Part shown: one piece after another, positions 10,434-21,600 of the stretch
Layout: each line of letters begins with the position of its first letter
Position numbering within the stretch: position 1 is the first letter of the stretch
Assembly: GCF_037126465.1 (NCBI RefSeq)
Contig: NC_088202.1
Span: 130,896,123 to 130,960,122, forward strand
Source: Ornithodoros turicata
Taxonomy: Eukaryota > Arthropoda > Arachnida > Ixodida > Argasidae
Reading direction: 5' to 3'
Length of the DNA stretch: 64,000 nt
Notes under the pieces: model-generated
Database searches by the model: none
Told to the model about the DNA's origin: nothing
What the model saw: only the letters and a program-made list of their open reading frames with translations
Position numbers and translations under genes: made by a program

Positions 10434-11077
10434 GTGGTGACTAAACACTTCGTACGGCATCGCTCACGATCTGCCTCGCGATCGTTACGATTTTCTCGCG
10501 ACAATAAATTCACGTATGGTCATATTCCCATCACGACATGTGCTTACTTTTAGAGGACGCTATCTTGTACTACTACAGCGCAATACATCGGGCGCAGTTT
10601 TACCTTAATTTCTTTACTGATAAGGGAAGCAGCACACACAGCTCCAGTAGCCACTAAGTTGTGGCCACAGGCGTGCCCTATATCCGGGAGAGCGTCGTAC
10701 TCGCAGACGATGCAGATGCGTGGTCCCCCTGTAGTACAAGGCAATGTACACATTGATTCCATACGTTTTCGCTGCTCCGTTGCTTTTGGAAAATAAAACA
10801 CACACTCGCCTTCCTTAATCGCGAATTCAGCGCGAAATCCCGTTTGGAACATGTAGTGTTCTTGGACTTGGAAGCTCATGTTCTTGAGAACGCTGCACAG
10901 CAAGTTGTGCGCCTTGGTCTCCTTCATACCAATCTCGGGGTTGGAGTACAAGCTAATGTTCACGGTCTCCAGCACAGCGGCGATGTCATATGCAGCCATG
11001 GTACTGGACTCTGCTGTCTTGTCTTCTGCCGTGTTTTTCGCTTCCATTCCACCTCTGCTCCAAGAACGCAACCTTAT

Positions 11078-11098
11078 TCTTCTTCTTCTTCTTCTTCT
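11078..11098. repeat. (CTT)n microsatellite
   Basis: A run of CTT triplets directly upstream of the first exon of the M20-like locus; in reverse it would read as poly-Arg or poly-Glu if translated. A second short CTT run lies at 11131-11148, next to a GGAATGGCCATTAGCC block that resembles a LINE 3' end. Confidence 0.85.
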
Positions 11099-11769
11099 GC
11101 CAATGAGATAATGGCCGTGAGCCACGCAACCTTCTTCTTCTTCTTCGTCCCACGGGGAATGGCCATTAGCCCCAAGGGAGATCGGCCAGGGCTATGAGGA
11201 CGTCCAACGGTACTATAACTTGACCGCGACAATTTGGGTGGGGAATGTGGGGAGGGTTGGTGGGGGGTTGGTGGAGAAAGTAATGATGATTGAAGTGGTG
11301 GGGGTGCTGAAGTTCGCTTGTTTCGGCTCCATGGCACGAGGGCAAACGTCGTGCATGTCGTGGTTATTTGCGTAATTGACATGCAGAGGCATTGTAGTAT
11401 TCGTTAGCACTAGACATTGTAGTGGAGTCATTGTGTAGTAGTCAGTGTAGATGCGTGGCTTTGTGTTTGGCCGTAGCTTTCTATTCCAGGTAAGTAGGAT
11501 CCCGCGGGGTTGGGTACACTACACTGAAAGCGTGGCGCGAAGTTATACTTGGATTAAACCAAAGCAGTCAGATGCCACTGTAATCTTCGGCCACCCTTTG
11601 CAGACTTATGTTGCTTTGACTCGCCTCGTGCGGGGGAGCCACCGGAATTTCTCGGACCTAATGGGCTCCTTCGGCGTGCACGGAGCACACGGCGTGGTAA
11701 CACTCAGTGGGTGAAGGTGGGTGGGAGGGTGAATGGGTGGATGCAAAGCTGGGATGATGCAAAGGTGGT

Positions 11770-12720
11770 CTAGAAGCGGCGCGAGCGAGAAAGGAAGTAT
11801 GCAAGCCCAGCCGCTACCGACATATCCCAGCTGGAAGTGCTGGAGGCACCAAAGGAAAGGAGGGCTGCTAGGGACACGGGAACCTCCAGCAGACGGAGTG
11901 GAAGATTAATATAGGCCTCCCGAAGCCTAGCGTAAGAGCTGCATTGCATGAGGAAGTGCTCTACCGTCTCGTCCTGGCCACAGTGGGGGCACGCGGCAGA
12001 TGAGGAGCGGCCGGCTCGGTGGAGATAGAAGTTGAGGGGGAGGGCGAGGCAGCGAGCGCGCGTCAACGAGACCTCTGACTGCCGAGAGAGACAGGAATTC
12101 GGCTTCCACGGGAAGCACAGATGGGCGTACTTAGGGCGCAAAATGGGGCCAGAGGATATCCGTGCAAAATGTTTGTATCTAGCGATACACACGTGTGCAA
12201 GGGGGGGGGCAGCAGGCCAATAACCACCCCAGAGAGGGACATTTTTGCGAGGCAGTCAGCGGTCTCGTTTACGGCAAGCCCACGGTGACCAGGGACCCAC
12301 GTTACGATGATATCGCGTATGTGCGAGGGAGCGAGCGTAAGCAGAGTGGAGAGCAAGTTCTGGGAAGGAGTCGCCAGAGCGGAAACGACTGAGAGTGAAT
12401 CTGAAAGCAAGAGCACCCTTTCCCTGGTGGGCGGGACCCTTTTAAGAGCTAGTATCATAGCGAGGAACTCGCTATGAAATGGAGGGGTGAAATCTGGGAG
12501 CCGCACCGGGAACTGGAAGTTGAGCTGAGGGAAGAAAAGGCCGACCCAGAGCGCTCCTCTGAGACAGAGGCGTCAGTTGCGACCACAAGATGTAGTGGAA
12601 ATCGATGAAGATGGGTCGTTAGCACTGTCTGCAGAGTACGCAAAGGAGCATGACGAACCTTCTTCCTGCGAGCTTCTTCTTCTTCTACCAGGAGGGCAGT
12701 GGCCGCTAGCCACAAAGGGC
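11770..12720 (-). mobile_element. degenerate I/R1-like LINE: RNase H and zinc tail
   Basis: Reverse-strand remnants in the correct order for the end of a LINE ORF2. At about 12590-12700 is the RNase H start, VVATDASVSEERSGSAF. In 12506-12200 are SEFLAMILALKRV, LLLSDSLSVVSAL and VTWVPGHRGLAVNETADCLA (Glu, Asp and His boxes). In 12192-11770 is the C-terminal knuckle CPHCGQDETVEHFLMQC. Frame changes between blocks show it is inactive. It is a different family from the LINE at 58-63 kb, judging by low similarity outside the motifs. Confidence 0.75.
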
Positions 12721-12861
12721 GATTATCCTAAATAATTTTTACCTCTTCCTCTTCTTCTTCGCTTGGCAGTTCCCTGTCACTTGAATCATCTTCTCTGCTG
12801 CTTACACTTTCTGGGTTTTATACAATAATTTATGTCACGGTTAATATGACCGATGAAGATG

Positions 12862-13007
12862 CAGTGGCAGATCCAAGGGGGGGGGGAATCCCCCCCTAAG
12901 ACGTCAGTTTATACATTGGATTTCTCTCTCTTCTTCCCCCACTGCGCGCTTCGACAAAGGAACCCCTCCCACACACACACACAACTGAGGGTCTGGATCC
13001 GCCCCTG
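12862..13007. mobile_element. 146-bp hAT-like MITE
   Basis: Ends CAGTGGCAGATCCAAGGGG and TGGATCCGCCCCTG are inverted copies, with 8-bp flanks TGAAGATG (12854-12861) and TGAAGTTG (13008-13015) differing at one base. An 8-bp duplication and CAG-type ends are typical of hAT elements. The interior has a G run mirrored by a C run. Same family as 14543-14679. Confidence 0.75.
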
Positions 13008-13015
13008 TGAAGTTG

Positions 13016-13976
13016 TTGTATATCTACGTAGCGTACGGGACATCAAATGAAAACGCAACGCAGTGTGTGCGAGGGAAAACCATGAAAGAGAAGGAACAAT
13101 GCTCTTTATCGGGAATGCTTTTCTCCTGTTTCTGCTGTCATGCACTTGTAGATTGGGCTACAACAAACAACAGGGCCTTTTATAAGACGTGCCCTTCGAG
13201 ATGAAACTTTCCTACCCTTGAATATAAGGGTTCTGGACAGCGCCTCCAACTAACCGCAACGTTCAGCACACTCGAGCTCTGCATGGACTAGAGGGCGGAT
13301 TCACCCAGCAGAACAACTAGGATGTACAGCACTGCTGTCCTACTATACTGTCGAACATGAGAGTCCTACAGCTGGCTAACCTTTTCAGTGACTTTCATCT
13401 TTCTTCTACCACTGTCCCGCGGTCGATATCACCGGAGGTCGCCTTATTCAGATGCCAGACTGGGCAGCGGACCTGTCGATGTGGCAACAGGAGATTCGTT
13501 GCGCTGTGTAGCAGAGATGACAGTTCGTTTAATTCTCTTTGCATATTTTAGTGCCGATTTTCTCTCGCGAAGTATTCTTTTTTGTTGTCTCGTTGTCAAG
13601 GGTTAAATAAATTACACCGAGGAACAAGAGTGCACCACACTCCACACACCACACCACACAGTGAGTTAATGCGAAAGGGAATACCAACCTCACCCCGCGC
13701 CACCAACTATACGAGTTCATTGCCCCGTAGTCCATGGAAGCCTTTTTTTCTCTGGCAAGCGAAAACCGTATCTTTTGCCAGGTATGGGCGACTGCCCTAG
13801 TAGAACTAAGCTCGAAGCTAGAGGCGAACAAGGTCGCGCCCGAAAGCCACGTCCTTGAGGGGATTACAATGGTCCCTGAAAGGGACGCTACCTTCGGTCC
13901 TACTTTTCTTTCAATAGGAGACAGCGAACAAGTGCCCATTCGAGGAACCCAGCCCTCCCATTCCGATTTGTTTCGG
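13016..13976. other. intergenic, long open frames without recognisable domains
   Basis: Several overlapping open frames exist (for example about 136 codons at 13939-13529 on the - strand), but none shows a recognisable domain or splice context. I treat the region as non-coding. Confidence 0.35.
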
Positions 13977-14029
13977 TTTCAGTTTGTCTACCAACGTCAT
14001 GATGACGTTTCGCGGGTAGAGGTCTATTT
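13977..14029 (+). repeat. 53-bp dispersed repeat, copy 1
   Basis: Shares TCTAC-AACGTCATGATGACGTTTC-CGGGTAGAGGTCTATTT with 14754-14806 at about 92% identity. The core ACGTCATGATGACGT is itself palindromic. Probably an end of an unidentified transposon. Confidence 0.65.
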
Positions 14030-14542
14030 GCAGCCGTCGTGCCTCTGCAATCATTTTCTTCGTTTTCTGTCTTCTAATTATTTAGCTTAGTTTTTGTCGT
14101 CGTTGAGATGTATTTTTGACATTTAGCAGGTATTGAGTAACTTGTGATGATACTACCTTCAGATGAGAATGTGCACGAATTGAAGTTACAGCATATATTT
14201 TATGGCAGACGCGCGCACCTGGATAAAAAGCAATAAGAGATCATGTACGTGCTAAAATAGATCAGACTAATAGATCAAACAAAACTAGAAGGATATATGG
14301 CAAGTCTGGACAAGATGATATCCCAAAGGGGGAAGCCGGCGGGAAGCCGCCCAGCTAGGAATCTCAAGTGTGTTAATTGACCATTCTAGGAACAAAACGG
14401 TACCTGTGAGGCTTCAGCTGGAACTTCTAGAACCATCTGAGACCAGAATGGTACCACTGATGTCACCAATGTGGAACCAGCCACCCCAACTTGGGATTCC
14501 AGCTGGGATCATCCACGTGGATGGTCCCAGCTGGAACCATTC

Positions 14543-14679
14543 CAGGGGCGGATTTAAGGGGGGGGGGGGACCGCCCCCCATACGACTGTGTTCCCTATGT
14601 AAAACCTTATCTCCTGGATGATCGTGCCGCAAAGCAAAATTCCCCCCCACCCCATGACAGACCCTTAAACCCGCCCCTG
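14543..14679. mobile_element. 137-bp hAT-like MITE
   Basis: Inverted ends CAGGGGCGGATTTAAGGGG and CCTTAAACCCGCCCCTG, with flanking 8-mers AACCATTC (14535-14542) and AACCATCC (14680-14687) differing at one base. Same size class, end sequence and G-run/C-run layout as 12862-13007. It is inserted in a region of GGTCCCAGCTGGAACC-like imperfect repeats. Confidence 0.78.
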
Positions 14680-14753
14680 AACCATCCGGGACCATCAAAC
14701 ATCCAACTGGAACCAATCCAGATTCAACTGGAACAATTCTGGTGCCAGTCCAT

Positions 14754-14806
14754 TTTCAGTCGGTCTACTAACGTCATGATGACGTTTCTCGGGTAGAGGT
14801 CTATTT
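14754..14806 (+). repeat. 53-bp dispersed repeat, copy 2
   Basis: Second copy of the repeat at 13977-14029, in the same orientation, 777 bp away. Confidence 0.65.
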
Positions 14807-14954
14807 CAGGTGACACGGTGTTTCATGACGCAACATATATTCGAAACACGAAATTCGCGCATAGAAGAACCTTTGTTTGAACTGCTTGAGCCTTTGGAAA
14901 ATTGTTTATACACAACGCGTGCAAAACAATCGCACATTTTGGGCATGTGAGTAA

Positions 14955-15074
14955 CGTTGGTGGAATTTCTATCGTGTCGCGGACTGGAACGTTTTCCCCG
15001 CGAACCTCTCTCGGCTTCCTCTCTCCCCATCGCTATCGGCATCACAGTTGTTGTGCTTCTTGGATTGCGGCACG
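14955..15074 (+). other. PRPF3: candidate 5' untranslated exon of PRPF3
   Basis: The PRPF3 start codon lies one base after a strong 3' splice site (pyrimidine tract and CAG at 15648-15650), so a non-coding first exon must lie upstream. The best 5' splice site is CAC followed by GTAAGTTG at 15075. It is preceded by a C/T-rich, CpG-containing stretch (about 14990-15060) typical of housekeeping transcription starts. The exon's left limit is a guess; no TATA box was seen. Confidence 0.4.
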
Positions 15075-15651
15075 TAAGTTGCGCGTTTCCTATTTATTCA
15101 GCAAACTTATGGGATTTTTGGGTGTATCTGAGGATACATATGAATCACGAAGTGTTAATACAGTGTAGCGTTCACAGAAAAAAGGACCGGCATTACTTCT
15201 GACGACAAAACCAATGTTAACACATGTGAAGTTCAAACTTTCGGCTTAGGTGCTTGCATCGTAGCTTAAGAGACATTGTAGACAGAGATGCAAGCTTTCA
15301 TCCAAAGTTAGCGGTCAATTTTGTGCTTCATTGAACCCACTGGGGGACATCAGTGGGTCTTGGAAAAACTTGTAGCATTCCACTGAGTACCGACGTTGGT
15401 ACGACCAGTGGTTTATCCAGAATCCCAAGCATGGAGGGGTGTTTGAAAAAAATTGGGGAGGTCAATATTATAGTTACGTCAGTACAGCTTAACATATCGT
15501 TACCGACTTATGTCTAAAGCTCAAATCGCAAGGGCACCCCCTGTAGGGGGTACACAGGTGAAAAAGTTAAGGGAGTGTTACTGAACATTTGGGGGGGGGG
15601 GGGATGTAGGGGGTACGAGTATTCTTTTTCACTCCCTGCTGTTTACACAGA

Positions 15652-18600
15652 ATGGCGTTGTCCAAAAAAGACGTGGAGGAGTTGAGACCTTGGATCGACA
15701 GAACGGTAGAGAAATTCCTAGGCTTCAGTGAGCCGACGTTGGTCACAGCTGCAGTGAGCTGCCTGTCAAACGGCTATGACCGCAAGAAGACTACAGGTGA
15801 ATTCTTGTTATTAACTAATGAGCTATGACTGAGTCAGTTGGGGATGGGGATATAGTTGCATGTAAATTCACTGCACAATCTTGATGACCTAGACAAGTTG
15901 TCATCACTACTGGATGACACGAAAGCCGGAAAGTTATCGGACAAGCTTTTCGAAGCCATTGAAGACCTGAAAGTAAAGAGCAGGAAACGAAAAGCAAAGG
16001 TAGTTTGTCCGTTTCTGAAGGCGTTTTCTAAAGAATGATGTGGGCTTGGCAAGAAAATGTATGAGTGTAAGCTTTTCTTGTTACAGGATGAGAACGAATC
16101 GTCAGATGGACGAAAATCACGTTTTTCCGAGGAGGCATCTATTCCGCAGCCTGGTCAACCAAGTCCTGGACAACTAACAGCAATGCAGGTGAAGGAAGAA
16201 AGCTACGTAGTTCAATAATTGCTAGGTAGCAAGCGAACTAGTGACCAGAATTCATCACGTCCCCCTGTTTCGGGTTTTTACCGTGATGAGCTACGTAATT
16301 GTTGCTCGCTGTAGGATAGTATGAAAGTTCGAGCTAAAATTCTAATTCTAAATGCACGAGGGTTAAGTGTATGACACCACGTCCCTATGTCATGTAGCCT
16401 CAGAAACTTGTGCACTTGGTGTTTAGTGACATAAGTTCACAGCCCTAAGCTGTGCACCTCTTCTGTTGAATTTGCCTGAAAAGAAAAGAGCCCTTCAGTG
16501 CTGTCAATAGTCAGACATAGAGAATCACAAATAAACTACAAAGGAATAGTCTTGAATAGAGTTTGAAAGCCACATCGAAATTGTTAGGAAACCATGAAAA
16601 CTTTGGAAGTCTTAGCTAGCTGCATAGAAGCTCAGATATCTGTTATGAAATACAAAGCTTGCGGCGAGATTCTTTCTGTGCCTACACGATAAACTAAGTT
16701 GCAGAATTATTTGACAGCAAATCAAATGAGGCTTCACTAGACAAGCATTAAGAGTGAAGATTTAGTACGCATGCACGACACAATTGCTCTGCACCTCCGT
16801 TCTCATCAAACAAGTAGCCCAAGGTAAAAGTCGGAAGCACAATCGTGCCGTAAAGCTGGCGGAAAAATCGGAAGTAGTTGGCGCCTTCAGTAACCTAACT
16901 ACTCTAGTTAACTACTTAAAATAGTAGTTTAACTAGTAGTTGCCACTACATTTCTGCAAGTAGTTGATAACTACTTTTTAACTACAATCAGGTAGTTTAA
17001 CTACATGTAGTTAACTACTGGCCATCACTGGTCGTCAGGTTTAACCGTAATGCTCGAGCGCATGGCCCGCAACGACTTCTGTGCCGCCAAGCGTTGACAC
17101 TAGGGTCCTTACGCACAAGCATTTTTTCACAATGTCAACGCTTGGTGGCACCGGCGTCTTCGCGACCCATGTGCTTGTGCACTGCAGTCTGGCAACATTT
17201 GGCAAAGACCATGGTGGAATGCATCGAAAGGACGAGAACCCGATTTGTGATAGTGATGCAGTTGGTGTACATATGCCTTTTAAGTAACATATTTGACTGC
17301 ATGTAATGCCAGGTGACATTTTTAGTGTCCCACGGTAGAAAAGCTACTGCAAACCCGCAAGTGTGATGCAGGAGTAGTTAAAACTCTTGATTCTGGGCAG
17401 AAGTCGAACACTTTCCAGATGATTTGTTGAGCAAAAACGTCGCGTGACTACTCGCTGCTTTGCTGCTAATGTTTTCGACGTCAGTATCGCTTGTCTGACG
17501 AGGATGGTCGGGATCGTGGACTATCTAACGAGGATCGATCTTTGGATGAACTCCAGACTTCGGACAATGAAAGGCTTTCTGCGTAGTTGCACAGAAGAAC
17601 AGTGACATCCGTTGCTGACGCCAACGACAAATTTTCGACTCGTTCACGCCGACTTGCTAAGTGCAGACATGTTATTGGAAGCTTCAGCTTCCACTATTGT
17701 GCTTGTGTTTTAATTTCACAGTGCAGGCAATATTTTCAAGCCACTTTTGGTTTTGCCAGTGCATGTGTCAAAAGTAGATGAGCACCCACAAACACAACGC
17801 ATGCGAAAGAGCGACAAACTTTCCTTTTGCCCTCTGTCAGCACTGTGTCAGCTGCTAAGAGGGGGGGGTCTTCTGTGTCACATGACTAGGGTTGCCACCT
17901 TCGGAGTGAAAAATACCGGCTGAGGGAGAGGAGGTGGAATAGAGGGAAAGGAGGAAAGGCTCGTGGGAAAGGGAAAGTGGGTGAGGAACGTCCTAGCTGG
18001 CTCGACACAACCACCAACAGCTTTGCACAACCACTGCTCTTGTCCCCTCCGAACACAAGACGTAGTGAATAACAATGATAATAATAATAACAGTGAATCA
18101 TCATAATAATTAATAACTAAGAAAACGACTGCAGACTGCGGAGTTAGGTCTGTGCTCCAGATTTATTCAAGCTGTAGTGGAATGTTGAAGGAAAAACCCC
18201 GTAAAAGCCCTTATGTAAGGTCTTGAGCCACAAATACCGGCAAAAGGCTGCTGGTATCACCTTCCTACTGGCAACCGGCAGAGCGCGCAAATAACCGGCC
18301 GTGCCGGTGTAATACCGGCCTGGTGGCAACCCTACACGTGACGCAGTGCTGGAGACAAATCACTTCGGAGCTGGGAGGGGCAGATTGGAAATGCTGAGGG
18401 CGAGCAGCCTGCGAAACGCGATTGCGGTGCCTGGGTAGCGCATATAATACGAGTCAATTTTTTGGGACCGATTTTCTAGGTAAAAAAAAAAAGCGTTAAA
18501 ATGTCGTCAAATACAGTTGTCCTTGGAGATGCATTCATCACATACACTTTCCTCTCCAGATCAAGGAGATGATGGCAAATGCTCAGCGCATGATTGAAGA

Positions 18601-21600
18601 AAGAAAACGGGCCCTTGGAGTATGTACTCTTGTTCTGACCCATGACCTCGGTTCAAAGTGCTTGTAACGGTAGCTAGACGACTATTTTGCAAGCAGGCTG
18701 TGACACCGCAAACCCCCCAGGTTCCAGTTGCACGGCCGATGGGTTTGGCTGGTATCGGATTTGGAGCAACCCCCGCATTTGGCGGAGTTGGAGACAACAA
18801 GGGTCGCATTGCTGAACTGACTGCCCAGATACAGGCCAAGCTGGCTTCGCGGCCAGGATTGGGAATGGCCCCCGGAGCACAGCTGCAAGGAGGCATGGTT
18901 GTGCCACCTCAAGCTACCATGTGTGTAAACTTACATTGTGTACTCTAAGTGTACTCTTTGGGACTTCATTCCTGTGAACATAGCAGGAGCAGGCAAGCTA
19001 GCTGGTGTTGAATTGATATTAACATTGCCTTGAGTTTGTTCATCTCGTCCTGTGTTCGTCCTGTGTTTTTCCCCTCAAACTCAAGGCAAGGTTAATATCA
19101 ATTCATTCCTGTGCATGTTAGTGACTTACCGAGTGTCTTCGTAGCCCATTGTTTTTATTGTAGTTAGCCATTTTTTGTTTTCCTAAGTGATCTGGAATAT
19201 CTGGCTCTTGTAATGGCTGCCTGTTTCTCCATTTTTTTTCTTTTCTTATCAACTCAACTCAACTCCTTCCTCTGTTATCAAACCTGCATTTTCCGTAATT
19301 AGCAGGCCGAGATAATTAGAGCCTGAAGTTTTGGGGTTTTACCCGATTCTTCCCCAAATTTGCACCCCGAACTGAAGGTTGCCTCTTTAGGATGAAATCC
19401 GATTTTTACCCAGCAAATTGCCCTCTCTGGGATGTCTGTAGGTATGCACCATCTTACTTGTTTGGCAGAAAAATGTAGTTGCATCACCGTTTGTACCAAA
19501 CTGCTACAGTTAGTTTGAATAACTGAGCCCGATTTCTCCCCGATTTTAGCGTAATGGAAGTTTTCGCATAAATTTAGTGCACATGTTTATTTACCCGATT
19601 TTTACCCCCCGAATTTAGAAAAAAATATTTCTCGGTAAACTTCAGGCTCTAGAGATAATGTATCGAATTTCAAATCCAGTGTAAAGATAGCGAATTTAAC
19701 AGTGAGTGACCCTTCGAGGGAATGTGTTTCCAGCAAGATGGTTCCCGAACAGCATGCTGTCATAGGCATTGCTTCGTAAATATAGTTAGTACGTAAATCA
19801 CAAGTGAAATGTTGATATTTTTGTTTCAGGAGTAAACTAGTACTCCTTCTTATTGAATTGTAAATGTGATTTCTGATTGTGTTTTTCCTGCCAGGCCTAC
19901 GCCACTCATTCTGAACGCCGAAGGAAGGACTGTTGATCTGTCGGGCAAAGAAATTCAACTGGCGCACCATACTCCCACTCTAAAGGTAAGAATTTATCAC
20001 CATGATTTCACTCATGTTAACTGCACTGCAGATAAGCTGCCGACCAGCTCATTCTGGACTTGTGGCAAAATTTCTGTAAGGGGGCTTTAAAGGAGCAGTT
20101 TGCCTGCGGCCTATTGCGCTGGCGGCAGGGTTCTGGAGCGAACAAAAATAATGTTTTTGTGCGAACCAGAATGGAACCAAAAACAAAAAAAAAAAGTTCT
20201 TGGTTCAAATAAATTAAATAAATAATATTAAATTAAATAAAAATTGAACTATTTGGCACTCAAGGGTATGTAACGCCAGACCTCGAGTGCACAATACGTG
20301 GCATCCGTCGGTGTTTGGCACACCTCGGAAAAGCGTGCAACGAAGAAGGCCGCCACTAAATACCCCACGGTTGCCGTTCCGGATCACTTCAGCGCGCTAA
20401 GTTTAGCGGCAAAATTTTTTTGTTGTTTCTGCGAATGAATCTACTCTTTATATGTCCAAATAAAACGCGTATAACAACTTTCTGTGTCGTGTTTCACTTT
20501 ATGGTCCCGTTTTTAAACGTGTTAAGCGATCGGAAGGATCTAGTGCACGGCTGCATGCATCACATAGCGTACCTGTCGTACCAGGCGCTGCAGGCACAGT
20601 CGTCCATTTCTCCTTCGGTGACTTGGCCTGGCTTGGATTGTGCTTCAACTGGATCTTTAGCGCGCTACAGTCCAACGCAAGCCAACGTCTGGTAACTATG
20701 GGGTATCTAAGGGCGGCCTCCGGCATTGCACGCATCGGGATAGGAACAAATACCGTATTTTCACGCGTATTAGCCGCGGCTTATGCGCGATTTTTTTTTC
20801 TCACGGGCGCCCTGCGGCTTATCCACCGGTGCGGCTTATCTGATGACTATTTTTTCCTGGTATTTTCCCCATACGCCGATTTTAACAGCACTGCCCTGCC
20901 GATGCACGAACAGTGCGTAACAGGAACGGGTCCATATTCGAGTAGATTGATCTTCCTGGTGCATTCCCCAAGCAGCTTTAAGGAAAGTGGTGACAGTGAT
21001 TCACGTCTTCTGGAAGATCACGGACCCATCAGTCCACGAAAAACACCCGACAAGGGCACAATCCGATCTTGGTAGAACTCCAGAACTGACCTCCTCTGTT
21101 GTACACTGTGCCGATCCCGGAGTATGGACCACAGGGTTTATGGCCTTCTCTATGGTCTCCTTTGTCGCACAAATCAGTCGTCTCGTATTGCCCGCGGCTT
21201 ATCTGCGGGTGCGGCTTATCTGCCAGAAAATTTTCAAAACGTCCCAAAAAACGCGTCCTGCGGCTTATCTGCGGTGCGGCTTATACGCGTGAAATTACGG
21301 TACATGGGAAAATGGTGACCTTGGGGGACCTGTTCTGCACATTGCGCGAAACTCTATGCATTGCGCGTCCCCAGAACCGCCAACACTACCGCTTACGTAC
21401 GCAACTACGATAGCGTATGGTGCACAAAAACTCGCGGTTGTTGGAACGGATCGGTACTGTTCCGTCTCAATCTACCACCTGAGCTTTAGGGCGAACTTTG
21501 TGTTCCTATGCGCGGTGCAACGCGGGAGCAACGCGGGAGCCTGGTTCGCGGACGCATCGATCGGATTATACGATGCACACTGCTTTCACGTTCGAAATAA

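Larger units (their letters stand above)
5360..11047 (-). pseudogene. M20 peptidase family (PM20D2-like), degenerate
   Basis: Four reverse-strand exons with good splice sites: 11047-10604, 8637-8467, 6732-6300 and 5696-5360. They follow the order of M20 domain-containing protein 2, a metallopeptidase acting on dipeptides. Exon 1 (148 codons from an ATG just inside a GAA-repeat boundary) carries CEYDALPDIGHACGHN at residues 115-130, with the metal-binding Cys/His retained. In exon 2 the family box GTPAEE reads GTPGKE (Lys164), so the catalytic Glu is gone; the later His (LHPG, His189) is present. Exon 3 contains LDAAVLAY-like MDAAVLAYM and SGCTVEAKF. It changes frame between about 6571 and 6596 and its length (433) does not keep phase, consistent with a 1-nt loss. 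In exon 4, WGNVSQVVPCICPYY has Cys where the family has the last metal-ligand His. Frame loss plus two active-site losses point to a pseudogene; an inactive paralogue with an assembly error is the alternative. Confidence 0.75.

Noticed and set aside
10550..10603. Extension of M20-like exon 1 to a stop at 10550
   Set aside because: The family sequence continues in phase at 8637 from the donor at 10603, so this is intron read-through.
13529..13939. 136-codon reverse open frame
   Set aside because: No recognisable domain, no splice partners, and competing frames of similar length on the other strand.
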